From: Patescibacteria group bacterium UBA3458
GTDB lineage: Bacteria > Patescibacteriota > Minisyncoccia > Phycocordibacterales > UBA2100
Length of the DNA: 15,413 nt
Assembly (NCBI GenBank): GCA_002378745.1
Contig: DFRR01000016.1
Span: 1 to 15,413, forward strand
Direction: 5' to 3'
This document shows, piece by piece, positions 1 to 7,025 of the stretch; position 1 is the stretch's first letter; each line of letters begins with the position of its first letter. The notes beneath the pieces were generated by a model. That model searched no databases, was not told where the DNA came from, and saw only the letters and a program-made list of their open reading frames with translations. Both the position numbers and the translations under genes were made by a program.

Positions 1-1
1 C

Positions 2-85
2 TCTAAGAAAAATTGGTCGCTCACGCCCTTCCTCGTGCTGTTGCACGCGGGCTTCCGCCTGTTCGATTCCCCACAATACACTTGA
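2..85 (+). CDS. possible C-terminal end of an unidentified gene (partial)
   Basis: A frame is open from the window edge to TGA at 83-85 and would give the last 27 residues of a protein ending GFRLFDSPQYT. Its stop touches the left arm of the terminator hairpin at 82-126, as expected for a gene end. No family can be recognised from so short a piece. A minus-strand frame through the same bases is also open and rich in Glu, Gln and Arg, but it has no good start or promoter after the terminator. The sequence to the left of the window would decide. Confidence 0.3.
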   Translation, partial: SKKNWSLTPFLVLLHAGFRLFDSPQYT

Positions 86-126
86 ACAAAATCGTCTGCC
101 TCTAAAGAGCAGACGATTTTGTTCAA
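82..126. terminator. bidirectional rho-independent terminator
   Basis: Perfect 18-bp inverted repeat (82-99 and 109-126) with a 9-base loop. The core stem TCGTCTGC/GCAGACGA is flanked by AAAA on the left and TTTT on the right, so it can terminate in both directions. It would end tRNA-Cys transcription on the minus strand and any plus-strand gene ending at 85. Confidence 0.8.
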
Positions 127-128
127 TG

Positions 129-200
129 AGGCTCGGGGGGGAATCGAACCCCCGCATGGAGGATTTGCAGTCCCCAGCGTTACCACTTCGCCACCGAGCC
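129..200 (-). tRNA. tRNA-Cys (anticodon GCA)
   Basis: Read on the minus strand, this folds as a complete cloverleaf. The acceptor stem is GGCTCGG/CCGAGCC (7 perfect pairs), and the D arm has the loop AAGTGGTAA. The anticodon arm is GGGGA-CTGCAAA-TCCTC with anticodon GCA, and the T arm is GGGGG-TTCGATT-CCCCC. The discriminator base is U73 (position 129), the known identity element for cysteine. The CCA end is not encoded, because the next bases read CAT, so a CCA-adding enzyme must supply it. Confidence 0.96.
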
Positions 201-210
201 ATGTATTGTT

Positions 211-216
211 ATTGTA
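211..216 (-). promoter_or_regulatory. candidate -10 box of tRNA-Cys
   Basis: TACAAT on the minus strand ends 10 bases before the mature tRNA 5' end, which would leave a leader of only a few bases. No convincing -35 hexamer is visible at the matching distance. Confidence 0.4.
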
Positions 217-228
217 CCTCTTCGGTTC

Positions 229-297
229 GTCCCCCGCCTGGATCAAGAAGACTATTGTGCAGTTCTCTGCGAAGCATTTGCCTCTAGCCACCGAGCC
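229..297 (-). pseudogene. decayed partial copy of tRNA-Cys
   Basis: Upstream of the intact tRNA-Cys, and in the same orientation, three blocks recur in the same order. The first 11 bases GGCTCGGTGGC (287-297) are identical to the tRNA 5' end. An ACTGCA block matches the anticodon loop. TCCaGGCGGGG matches the end of the anticodon stem, variable loop and start of the T stem with one mismatch. The spacing is stretched, the anticodon stem cannot pair and the 3' acceptor half is missing, so this cannot be a working tRNA. It is most simply a degraded tandem duplication. Short matches of this size carry some risk of chance. Confidence 0.4.
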
Positions 298-305
298 AAG
301 ACGCC

Positions 306-350
306 AGCGCATGCGCTAGCAGCACCCATACTAGCACGTACCGAGCATGC
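306..350. repeat. nested palindromes in the tRNA/operon gap
   Basis: AGCGCATGCGCT (306-317) is a perfect 12-base palindrome. GCTAG/CTAGC and two GCATGC copies (the second at 345-350) nest around a short loop, so this stretch can form a weak hairpin. It has no U-tract and no gene is visible. Its role is unknown. Confidence 0.3.
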
Positions 351-376
351 AAAAAAGCGCCGTATAGCGCTTTTTT
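351..376. terminator. bidirectional rho-independent terminator ending the pilin operon
   Basis: AAAAAAGCGC-CGTATA-GCGCTTTTTT is a short GC stem flanked by six A and six T, symmetrical for both strands. It lies 32 bases past the stop codon of the last pilin gene, so it is the natural 3' end of the minus-strand operon. Confidence 0.8.
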
Positions 377-408
377 GGATTGAGAATATGTTAGTAGCAC
401 TCTCTCAA

Positions 409-675
409 CTAGAACGTGAATTTGGTCGGGTCTTCGAGACCGAATGTGTTCAGAACAATATTAATGATTCCAAAGACAGTTGCCATTATGAAGACGCCGA
501 TAATACCCCACAACATGTGCTGAACTCCTTTTTTTCGCTCTTCCGGATTATCAACTTGCCAGAGAAACATCACGAGTCCCCACATAAAGAGGAAGACTCC
601 TGCTGAAAATATCAGTAGAACGATTGGATCAATAATAAGATCCACAATCTTGACCATTACCTCTCGACCGTCCAT
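409..675 (-). CDS. small two-helix VirB2/TrbC-like pilin protein (pilin 1, subtype A)
   Basis: An 88-residue membrane protein with two hydrophobic segments at about residues 14-38 and 52-77. They are separated by a short charged turn, DNPEERKKG. The pattern of helix, charged turn with Asn-Pro-Glu, then GIIGVFIM...FGI matches its two upstream neighbours and the general plan of the CPR type IV secretion pilin family (PF18895-like, related to VirB2/TrbC). Unlike those neighbours it has no cleavable signal peptide. Start: Met1 has no SD; Met7 (position 657) is preceded by AGAGG only two bases away and is an alternative start. It is last in a five-pilin array, 20 bases after the previous gene. The family call is from topology and motif, not a search. 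Confidence 0.72.
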   Translation of the reverse strand: MDGREVMVKIVDLIIDPIVLLIFSAGVFLFMWGLVMFLWQVDNPEERKKGVQHMLWGIIGVFIMATVFGIINIVLNTFGLEDPTKFTF

Positions 676-695
676 AAGAAACGTAATCGATGAGA

Positions 696-1043
696 TTATC
701 GGTAGATTGCAGCAGGAACAATCGGCGCTGATTGGTCTACCTTAAAGGTTTCCTGCAATACGCGAACGATTCCCCAGAGACTTACCATGACGAAAATTAC
801 GATGATTCCCATAAACATGATGTTGATTCCTTTGTTTCGCGCTTCTGTGTCTGATGCATTTAGCATGTACTGCGCAAGACCCCAGAAAAAGAGGAGTACT
901 GCGACTGCGAGTACGAGTGGAATCAAACTGTTAACGATATTGGTAAGCGTACTAATAGTGTCCCCAAGTGTTACCGCACTCACTGACGCCGGTAGCAACG
1001 CGGCTGCTGCCACTAAAAGTGTTGCCTGTGTTAATTTCTGCAT
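696..1043 (-). CDS. small VirB2/TrbC-like pilin protein with signal peptide (pilin 2, subtype A)
   Basis: 115 residues. Residues 1-23 form a classic signal peptide (MQKLTQ, then an Ala/Leu-rich core ending SVSA). Two membrane helices follow at about 38-60 and 73-97, split by the charged turn ASDTEARNKG. The second helix carries MGIIVIFVMVSLWGI, nearly the same as in pilin 3 (GVIIIFIMVSLWGI), so the two are recent paralogues. VirB2-type pilins have the same order: signal peptide, helix, short loop, helix. A 111-base gap separates it from pilin 3, and TATTGT lies 7 bases before the ATG. This gene and pilin 1 may therefore also be transcribed separately as a leaderless mRNA. Confidence 0.78.
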   Translation of the reverse strand: MQKLTQATLLVAAAALLPASVSAVTLGDTISTLTNIVNSLIPLVLAVAVLLFFWGLAQYMLNASDTEARNKGINIMFMGIIVIFVMVSLWGIVRVLQETFKVDQSAPIVPAAIYR

Positions 1044-1050
1044 TGTAAAT

Positions 1051-1056
1051 ACAATA
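1051..1056 (-). promoter_or_regulatory. candidate internal -10 box before pilin 2
   Basis: TATTGT on the minus strand ends 7 bases before the ATG of pilin 2, within the only sizeable gap (111 bases) of the pilin cluster. The -35 region (TTTAGT, 18 bases upstream) is weak. If used, it gives a leaderless mRNA for pilins 2 and 1. Confidence 0.3.
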
Positions 1057-1154
1057 AGCTGTTAAGATAGCGCTACTAAACGCCACTTCTATCATGGTAG
1101 CGTACTAGCCCTCTGTTACAAGCAGACTCTGAAGTGTGTGTGGATAGCCTTTAG

Positions 1155-1493
1155 TTAGTAAAAGCCGTCACGAAGCGTTTGCTGCAAAATTGCAATAATA
1201 CCCCAGAGACTTACCATGATGAAGATGATAATCACGCCCCAAAACAGGGATTGTTGCAGCTTCTCCTTGTCTTCAGTATTTCCTTGCCCATATCCCCAGA
1301 GATTACGCACTACACTCCAAAAAAAGAACACAATGGCAAGACTTACTAACGCAGCGGTAGCGAGGTTAAAGAAATTGACTACCTGCCCGATGAACTCTTT
1401 GAAGTTACCGACTGCCGCCATAGTGATATTCGGAGCAAGCAACGCAACCGCCGCAATAAAGGTGGTGCTGTAGCGCTGTATGCGTGTGTTCAT
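1155..1493 (-). CDS. small VirB2/TrbC-like pilin protein with signal peptide (pilin 3, subtype A)
   Basis: 112 residues. The signal peptide covers about residues 1-26 (basic start MNTRIQR, hydrophobic core, end TMA). Two helices follow at about 39-62 and 82-105, with a hydrophilic turn between them (GQGNTEDKEKLQQ). The second helix WGVIIIFIMVSLWGI is shared with pilin 2, and more loosely with pilin 1. It starts 9 bases after the stop of pilin 4 and lacks an SD, so translation probably depends on coupling or on an A/T-rich start region. It could alternatively be called a membrane protein of unknown function; the pilin reading rests on topology plus the tandem context. Confidence 0.77.
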   Translation of the reverse strand: MNTRIQRYSTTFIAAVALLAPNITMAAVGNFKEFIGQVVNFFNLATAALVSLAIVFFFWSVVRNLWGYGQGNTEDKEKLQQSLFWGVIIIFIMVSLWGIIAILQQTLRDGFY

Positions 1494-1502
1494 ACGTGGT
1501 CG

Positions 1503-1868
1503 TTAGTTTCCCAAAATCGGGTCAATCGTCCCTTTAATAAGTGCCGCGAGCGCGGTTGCGCCCAAAAGAAGCGCCACACCGACAAGTGTCCAAAAGAAGT
1601 TTGTTTTTGCTTTTGAGAGTTCGTCCGGTTTTCCTTGGGCAAACACAAAGAGAAAGCCTGAATACACGATGAACACTACGGCGATTGGAAATACGATAAA
1701 TATAACGGCGCGAAGAAATTCGGTGGTGAACCCAGCGACACTTGAAATCTCGGGTTTCAAAGGGTTACTGAACCCTTGACCAAACACGATTACAGGAATG
1801 GATAACGCGAGCACAGAAAGCGCAAAGAAGCCATGTTTGATGTTCCGCATATGCGTATATGGTACCAC
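1503..1868 (-). CDS. VirB2/TrbC-like T4SS pilin (pilin 4, subtype B)
   Basis: 121 residues from the chosen GTG start at 1868, which has GAGGAG six bases upstream; this is the clearest SD in the operon. An open frame extends eight codons further to a GTG at 1892 with no SD, and ATG at 1850 is a third option. After a signal peptide (core FFALSVLALSIPVIVFG) comes GFSNPL, then a helix ending VYSGFLFVFAQGKPDELSKAK, then a second helix. The order of helix, Gly, then GxxxxLxKAK, then helix is the hallmark of the CPR type IV secretion pilin family. It shares SGFLFV-x-A-G-x(4)-L-x-KAK with pilin 5 and differs from pilins 1-3, so the array holds two subfamilies. Confidence 0.8.
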   Translation of the reverse strand: MVPYTHMRNIKHGFFALSVLALSIPVIVFGQGFSNPLKPEISSVAGFTTEFLRAVIFIVFPIAVVFIVYSGFLFVFAQGKPDELSKAKTNFFWTLVGVALLLGATALAALIKGTIDPILGN

Positions 1869-1922
1869 AGTAGACTCCTCGCAAGACGTCACCTGTATAT
1901 AAATGAAGTGCGATATTGTGCG

Positions 1923-2303
1923 TTAACCCTTAAAGAGCACGTACGCGAAAAAAGCACCAAGCACGAGCAGAAGTGCGGCAGCAGAAAGCCCACCAAATGT
2001 GTTACCCGCGAGCGTAACCAGTGCCCAGAGACCTAACAAAAGTACGCTGCCGATGAGTGTCGTGAGTGCCATTTTCTTTGCCTTCGTGAGTCCTTCGGAG
2101 CTGCCGCGAGCGGCCACGAAAAGAAAACCAGTCCAGACAATAAGCACAACGAGCGCCGGTGTACCGACATACATGACTCCCCTAATGAACCCTCTGAGAA
2201 TCTCAAGGATTGCTTTCGACACGAGCGGATCGCTGAACGTCGCAGCGCTCGCGACCACCGGTGCTCCTAATGCGATTGCTACAAGAAGCATGCGTGATTG
2301 CAT
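1923..2303 (-). CDS. VirB2/TrbC-like T4SS pilin with an extra C-terminal helix (pilin 5, subtype B)
   Basis: 126 residues. The signal peptide MQSRMLLVAIALGAPVVASA is followed by ATFSDPL, then helix 1 (about 40-63) with WTGFLFVAARGSSEGLTKAK, then helix 2 (about 74-95). Unlike the other four proteins it has a third hydrophobic segment at about 102-124 (AAALLLVLGAFFAYVLF) and ends KG. It is the first pilin after the solute-binding protein (8 bases between stop and start), with no SD. The shared GFLFV...G...LTKAK motif links it to pilin 4. The extra helix suggests a membrane-retained or platform-like variant, which is inference. Confidence 0.8.
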   Translation of the reverse strand: MQSRMLLVAIALGAPVVASAATFSDPLVSKAILEILRGFIRGVMYVGTPALVVLIVWTGFLFVAARGSSEGLTKAKKMALTTLIGSVLLLGLWALVTLAGNTFGGLSAAALLLVLGAFFAYVLFKG

Positions 2304-2311
2304 AGGCGATG

Positions 2312-3631
2312 TTAGAGGTTTTGCATCAACACGCGAAATTCCTGATCCGCCCGTTGAATAGTGTCCGAGAGACGACGAGCACCTGATGTGACATCTCCAA
2401 CCATGCGACGGAAGATACTATTTGTTGCTTGTGGATCCGGATCAAGCCATGCGCGACTAATCAGCGCGGAGTTGCGGAAGATGAGTGCAAGCGGATCGCT
2501 CGGTGCTTCGCTAAGTACGTCTCGTCGTGGTGATGGTATGCCGGTGAGTTCTGAAAAGAGTTGTGATGGTCTTTCACTCGTGAGGTACATTGCCATTTGC
2601 ACTCCCCCATTTACGTTATTTGCGGTACGCGGTACCGCGAGTGCGTAGAGTGTACCGAAGGTAAGTACTCGCTTTTGTTCACCGGAGCGAATTTGTGGCA
2701 GTGGTGCAACATCGAAGTTGAGGTGGTCATTTCGCGCCTGAATCTCTGCGACTTCACTCGCGTATCCAACATACAATGCCAAGTTTCCCTGCACGAATGC
2801 ATCAAGTGAGTTTGGTAATGAGCGATTCCATGTGTATACACTCTTTACCGGGTCGGCAAACTCAGTATAGAAACGCAACGCGGTTTGTGTTGGTGCGATA
2901 TCAGTCGCTTCGTTTACGGACGAAAGTCGTGCAACGAGCTGTCCTTCTCCGGAACGTGCGACTATATCACCGCCTGCCTGCATGATGAGCGTCGAAATGA
3001 TGTCCTTCGCGTGGTTTACATTGTCATACTCACCAAAGGCAATAGCTGCACGGTTTACGTTGTTTGCCTTATCACGTTCAGTAACGCGCTCAGCGATGGT
3101 AAAGAGCTCGTCCCAGAACCGCGGTGCTTGTGAGAATCCGGCTTGTGCGAATATGTCACGGTTCCAATACAGAACGAGCGGATCAATCGAGAGTGGCAGT
3201 GCACGAATACCCGCCTCACTTAAAAATATTTCACTTTCGTCAATGAATGTATCCTTGAAGTCACGTTCGCTCATCACGCTCTCGTATGGGAGCGGCTGCA
3301 CTTTGTTCCAATGACGAAGTAAGTGTGACTGCTCAAGAATGAACAGGTCGGGACCGGTACCGTTGGCAAGCGCTTCAACAAGCTCCTGCTGAAAGTTTTC
3401 TTCTGGGATTTCGCGATACGTAATATTACCCACTCGAGAATCTTCATCATTTAAGGTTCTAATTAATGAATCGATTAACGTGCTGTCGATTGTTCCCCAC
3501 ATTGCCACCGGACCAATGTCTTCGTCTCCGCCCCCAGCTGAAAGACTCGCGAATACAAGTACCGCAATCACGATTGCAAATATAAAGATACCGAGTACAA
3601 CTGTCTGAAATACGTTACGCTTTTCTTCCAT
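2312..3631 (-). CDS. membrane-anchored extracellular solute-binding protein (family 1, sugar-type)
   Basis: 439 residues. One hydrophobic helix at about 8-31 is not followed by a lipobox Cys, so the protein is probably held in the membrane by an uncleaved anchor with the rest outside. From about residue 40 on it has the pattern of bacterial family 1 extracellular solute-binding proteins: GTGPDLFIL early, then LPLSIDPLVLYWNRDIFAQAG followed by a Trp-Asp-Glu-Leu, and later FVQGNLALYVGY. Such proteins bind sugars or similar small molecules for ABC importers, but no permease or ATPase gene is adjacent. Instead it sits between a methyltransferase (5 bases upstream) and five pilin genes (8 bases downstream). 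That position suggests a surface-binding role tied to the pilin structure, which is inference. The ligand cannot be told. Confidence 0.85.
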   Translation of the reverse strand: MEEKRNVFQTVVLGIFIFAIVIAVLVFASLSAGGGDEDIGPVAMWGTIDSTLIDSLIRTLNDEDSRVGNITYREIPEENFQQELVEALANGTGPDLFILEQSHLLRHWNKVQPLPYESVMSERDFKDTFIDESEIFLSEAGIRALPLSIDPLVLYWNRDIFAQAGFSQAPRFWDELFTIAERVTERDKANNVNRAAIAFGEYDNVNHAKDIISTLIMQAGGDIVARSGEGQLVARLSSVNEATDIAPTQTALRFYTEFADPVKSVYTWNRSLPNSLDAFVQGNLALYVGYASEVAEIQARNDHLNFDVAPLPQIRSGEQKRVLTFGTLYALAVPRTANNVNGGVQMAMYLTSERPSQLFSELTGIPSPRRDVLSEAPSDPLALIFRNSALISRAWLDPDPQATNSIFRRMVGDVTSGARRLSDTIQRADQEFRVLMQNL

Positions 3632-3636
3632 AGTAT

Positions 3637-4452
3637 TTATAGTAACTCTTGTGCAATGGTACGCGAAACGAAGTCATCCGCAACAGCTTCATTGTCCTTC
3701 GTGTGCGCATCAGGATGTGCCGCTACTTTCGCAAACACAAGACCATAATGATGCTCTCCTGCCTCGAACTGACGTCTGAATGCGAATCCGTTATCCGTGC
3801 AGAGCAACTGTGCCTCCGCTTGAGTTACCACCGCATCTTGTTGTGGACCTAACCCACCATATGATTCTGACCAATCGATAATGACAAGTGTCCCCTCCGG
3901 CTTCAGCACACGCCACGCTTCTTTGATGACCGCGTTCTTGTTTTCGAGCTGAAACAACACATTTGAGAGGAGTACGCAGTCCAACAACTCATCTTTCAAG
4001 CGAACGCCGTCGGTGGACTCCATGTCGCTCCACACAATCTCAATGTTCTCAAAATCACGTTGTATCGCCTCGTTTTGAATTCTGGTGAGTAAGTCACGCT
4101 GGACATCAATAGCGTACACGACACCGGTTGTACCAACCAGAGGCGCCAGAGCAAGCGTATATGCACCCGAGCCCGCACCGAAGTCGGCAACGTGCATACC
4201 CTCTCGAATGCCAAACCGATGCACATTTTGCTTCGGATCGGAAAAACTTGTTGCTGGAGTCACACCCATCTGATCGGGCTTTCGTTGCGCATGCGCAACC
4301 GGCACATTCTTGGGAATATGTCCGCCTTTGAGGTATCCCATGGCACCAGCCGTGTTTGGCTGCGAACTATCCGCCCCACCAACTTGAATATGAATATTTT
4401 GTCCACCGCCGGTCTTCACGGTGACGGATTGATTTCGTGGCACATGTCTCAT
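3637..4452 (-). CDS. class I SAM-dependent methyltransferase, substrate unknown
   Basis: 271 residues. Residues 83-220 form a Rossmann methyltransferase fold. Motif I is VADFGAGSGAYT (88-99), the acidic residue after strand 2 lies in YAIDVQ (D116), and DCVLLSNVLFQL plus EAWRVLKPEGTLVIIDW match motifs post-II and III. The overall type resembles the UbiE/Methyltransf_11 group. The first 75 residues are Gly/Gln/Asn-rich and look disordered, which is unusual for the group, and the C-terminal 30 residues are polar. The gene is first in its operon: a TATAAT box ends 8 bases before ATG, so the mRNA is probably leaderless. The gene ends 5 bases before the solute-binding protein. The substrate could be a small molecule or a component of the pilin/envelope system. 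Confidence 0.82.
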   Translation of the reverse strand: MRHVPRNQSVTVKTGGGQNIHIQVGGADSSQPNTAGAMGYLKGGHIPKNVPVAHAQRKPDQMGVTPATSFSDPKQNVHRFGIREGMHVADFGAGSGAYTLALAPLVGTTGVVYAIDVQRDLLTRIQNEAIQRDFENIEIVWSDMESTDGVRLKDELLDCVLLSNVLFQLENKNAVIKEAWRVLKPEGTLVIIDWSESYGGLGPQQDAVVTQAEAQLLCTDNGFAFRRQFEAGEHHYGLVFAKVAAHPDAHTKDNEAVADDFVSRTIAQELL

Positions 4453-4460
4453 GTGCTTGT

Positions 4461-4466
4461 ATTATA
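4461..4466 (-). promoter_or_regulatory. -10 box of the methyltransferase/pilin operon
   Basis: A perfect TATAAT on the minus strand sits 8 bases before the ATG, in the gap after gyrA. No good -35 hexamer is seen. TTCGTGC just upstream is shared with the -10 region of the gyrA operon promoter. The spacing predicts transcription starting at or next to the A of the start codon. Confidence 0.6.
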
Positions 4467-4493
4467 ACGCACGAAGTAGTGGTGCGTAGCTAA

Positions 4494-7016
4494 CTACTCC
4501 CCAGATGCAGTATCTGCATCTTCTTCCAACGTCACCATTGATGCAATTGAATCACCGGTGCGAAGCTTCATAATCCGCACACCCTGTGTTTGTCGTCCCT
4601 GTAGTTTTATCTCGTCAAGACTGGTTCGAATGACTTGTCCTTTCTTCGAAACAGCAATGAGCTCTCCCCCTTCGCGTGCAATAACTTCAGCGCCGATGAG
4701 CTCTTTTGTCTTCGCAGTGATCTGTGCTGTTTTAATACCTGAACCGGCACGCTTCTGTACTTTGTATTCACTTACTGGTGTTTTCTTGCCGTATCCTGTC
4801 GCCGAGAGTACGAAGAGCGCTTTGCCTTTTGAGTCTTTCTCTACCACTCCGGCACCCACAACTTCATCACCCTTGCCAAGACGAATACCATTCACGCCGG
4901 CAGCGGTGCGACCCATTTCACGCACGTCGCTCTCTTTGAAGCGAATCGCCTGTCCATTTTTTGTGACAAGAACCACGTCATCACCTTTCTGAGTAAAGTG
5001 CGTCGCAATGAGTCGATCGCCATTAAGAGTGATTGCAATGAGTCCGCTCTTGCGTACGTCCCGGAATTGCTTTGCCTGTGTCTTCTTCACGGTACCGTTA
5101 CTGGTGACCATCATGAGTGAGAAGTCGTCGGTTTCGCTCAATCCCTTAGCAACCGGAAGTACCGAAGTTACGTACTCGTCTTGGTCGAGCTGTAAGAAGT
5201 TCATAATAGACTTACCTTTTGTCGAGCGCTTACCTTCCGGAATTTCGTACATCTTTGTGCGGTAGACCTTTCCTTTGTCTGAGAAGAAGAGAAGGTCGGC
5301 GTGTGCCCCAGCAGTAAGGAATGTACGTACCACATCTTCCTCTTTCGTGTTCATGTCGATAACACCAACTCCGCCACGCTTTTGACGACGATATTCATTT
5401 GGATTGGTGCGTTTAATATACCCGCCTTTGGTAAGCACGAGTGCAAACTCATCATCAGGAATCACATCTTCCATAGAGAAGTTTTTTGTACCCCGTTTCA
5501 TTATTTTGGTTCGACGTTCATCACCAAGTCGCTCAGCAATTTCCTTAAGTTCTTTCTTAATAACGGTCATGAGTTTTGCCTTACTACCAAGTAGCTCCTC
5601 GCACTCCTTGATGAACTTTTTAAGTTCGGCAAGTTCTTCATCAATCTTCTTTCGCTCAAGGTTTGCAAGTTTCTGTAAGCGCATTTCCAAAATGGCCGTT
5701 GCCTGAATCTCTGAGAATTTGAATGTCTTCATTAAACCAGCGTGTGCAGTGGGCACGTCCTTACTCTTTTTGATGAGTGCTATGACTTTGTCGATGTTGT
5801 CGAGTGCTTTTTTAAGACCGAGCAAAATGTGCTCACGTGCACGCGCCTTGTCGAGATCGAACTGGATGCGACGTGTAACCACCTCGACGCGGTGCGAGAT
5901 GTACGACTCAAGCATTGCTTTGAGCGAAAGTGTCTTTGGTACACCGTCAACGAGCGCCACCATGTTGTAGTGGAACGTATCTTCAAGTTGTGTGTGCTTG
6001 TAGAGATAATTGAGTACTGACTGGGGGTGTGCAGTTCCCTTTAGGTCGATAGCGATACGGATATCGGTTGTCGACTCATCACGAAGCCCCTTGATGCCTT
6101 CGAGCTTCTTTGACTGTACGAGTTCGGCAATTTTGGTGATGAGACTTGCTTTGTTTACACGATATGGAATAGAAGTAATGATAATCTGCATTCCTCCCTT
6201 CTTTGACTCAACAATTTCCGCTTCACCGCGCACCACGACGCCCCCGCGACCGGTTGCGTACGCGCGCGCAATATCTGCCTGATTAAATGCAATACATCCG
6301 GTTGGAAAGTCCGGTCCTTGTACGAATTTCAGTAGGTCTTCCGTAGTAGCCTTTGGTGTGTCAATAAGGTGTACGATGGCATCCACCACTTCGCGGAAGT
6401 TGTGCGGCGGAATGTTTGTCGCCATACCTACCGCGATACCCATCGTTCCGTTGAGGAGCAAGTTTGGTACTGCTGATGGTAACACGACCGGCTCGCGCTC
6501 GGTGTTGTCATAGTTTGCGCGGTAATCAACCGTCTCCTTCCCGAGGTCTCGAAGTAGTTCGAGCCCCATGTGTGAAATCTTTGCTTCAGTGTAACGCATC
6601 GCAGCAGCGTTGTCGCCGTCGATGGAGCCGAAGTTACCTTGTCCGATAACGAGCGGATATCGCATAGTGAAGTCCTGTGTGAGACCAACCATTGAGTCAT
6701 ACACTGCCGTGTCACCGTGCGGATGGTACTTACCAATCACTTCACCGACTACCGTTGCTGACTTACGCGTTTTGCCACCCGGTGTGAGGTTGAGCTTGTT
6801 CATCGCATACAAAATGCGACGATGCACCGGTTTGAGGCCGTCGCGCACATCAGGAAGTGCACGTGACGTAATAACCGTCATTGCGTAGTTGATATACGCC
6901 TCGCGCATTTCTCCGGAAATACCCTGTGCAATGACGCCTTTTGGAAAGGTCGGTAACTCACCGGAGTCATTGAGACTCTTACCACTATCTTCGTTATTGG
7001 TTTTCTTACCTGCCAT
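4494..7016 (-). CDS. gyrA: DNA gyrase subunit A
   Basis: 840 residues, close to full family length (E. coli 875). GyrA cuts and rejoins DNA in the A2B2 gyrase complex to add negative supercoils. The N-terminal winged-helix and tower domain starts with GEMREAYINYAMTVITSRALPDVRDGLKPVHRRIL. The catalytic Arg-Tyr pair is R141-Y142 in AAAMRYTEA. In the quinolone pocket HPHGDTAVYD the residue equivalent to E. coli Ser83 is Thr103, and Asp87 is kept as Asp107. The coiled-coil tower lies at about 370-500. The C-terminal DNA-wrapping beta-pinwheel begins near 520, with the GyrA box QKRGGVG at 545-551 (usual form QRRGGKG). The gene starts 9 bases after the preceding stop, with no SD. gyrB is not in the window. 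Confidence 0.98.
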   Translation of the reverse strand: MAGKKTNNEDSGKSLNDSGELPTFPKGVIAQGISGEMREAYINYAMTVITSRALPDVRDGLKPVHRRILYAMNKLNLTPGGKTRKSATVVGEVIGKYHPHGDTAVYDSMVGLTQDFTMRYPLVIGQGNFGSIDGDNAAAMRYTEAKISHMGLELLRDLGKETVDYRANYDNTEREPVVLPSAVPNLLLNGTMGIAVGMATNIPPHNFREVVDAIVHLIDTPKATTEDLLKFVQGPDFPTGCIAFNQADIARAYATGRGGVVVRGEAEIVESKKGGMQIIITSIPYRVNKASLITKIAELVQSKKLEGIKGLRDESTTDIRIAIDLKGTAHPQSVLNYLYKHTQLEDTFHYNMVALVDGVPKTLSLKAMLESYISHRVEVVTRRIQFDLDKARAREHILLGLKKALDNIDKVIALIKKSKDVPTAHAGLMKTFKFSEIQATAILEMRLQKLANLERKKIDEELAELKKFIKECEELLGSKAKLMTVIKKELKEIAERLGDERRTKIMKRGTKNFSMEDVIPDDEFALVLTKGGYIKRTNPNEYRRQKRGGVGVIDMNTKEEDVVRTFLTAGAHADLLFFSDKGKVYRTKMYEIPEGKRSTKGKSIMNFLQLDQDEYVTSVLPVAKGLSETDDFSLMMVTSNGTVKKTQAKQFRDVRKSGLIAITLNGDRLIATHFTQKGDDVVLVTKNGQAIRFKESDVREMGRTAAGVNGIRLGKGDEVVGAGVVEKDSKGKALFVLSATGYGKKTPVSEYKVQKRAGSGIKTAQITAKTKELIGAEVIAREGGELIAVSKKGQVIRTSLDEIKLQGRQTQGVRIMKLRTGDSIASMVTLEEDADTASGE

Positions 7017-7025
7017 ACTACTTAA

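Noticed and set aside
61..72. GTTCGATTCCCC on the plus strand, identical to the T-arm of tRNA-Cys, as a second tRNA end or attachment site
   Set aside because: The flanking bases cannot form a T stem or acceptor stem, and the match is inverted relative to the tRNA, whereas attachment repeats are direct. It fits better as codons of the partial open frame.
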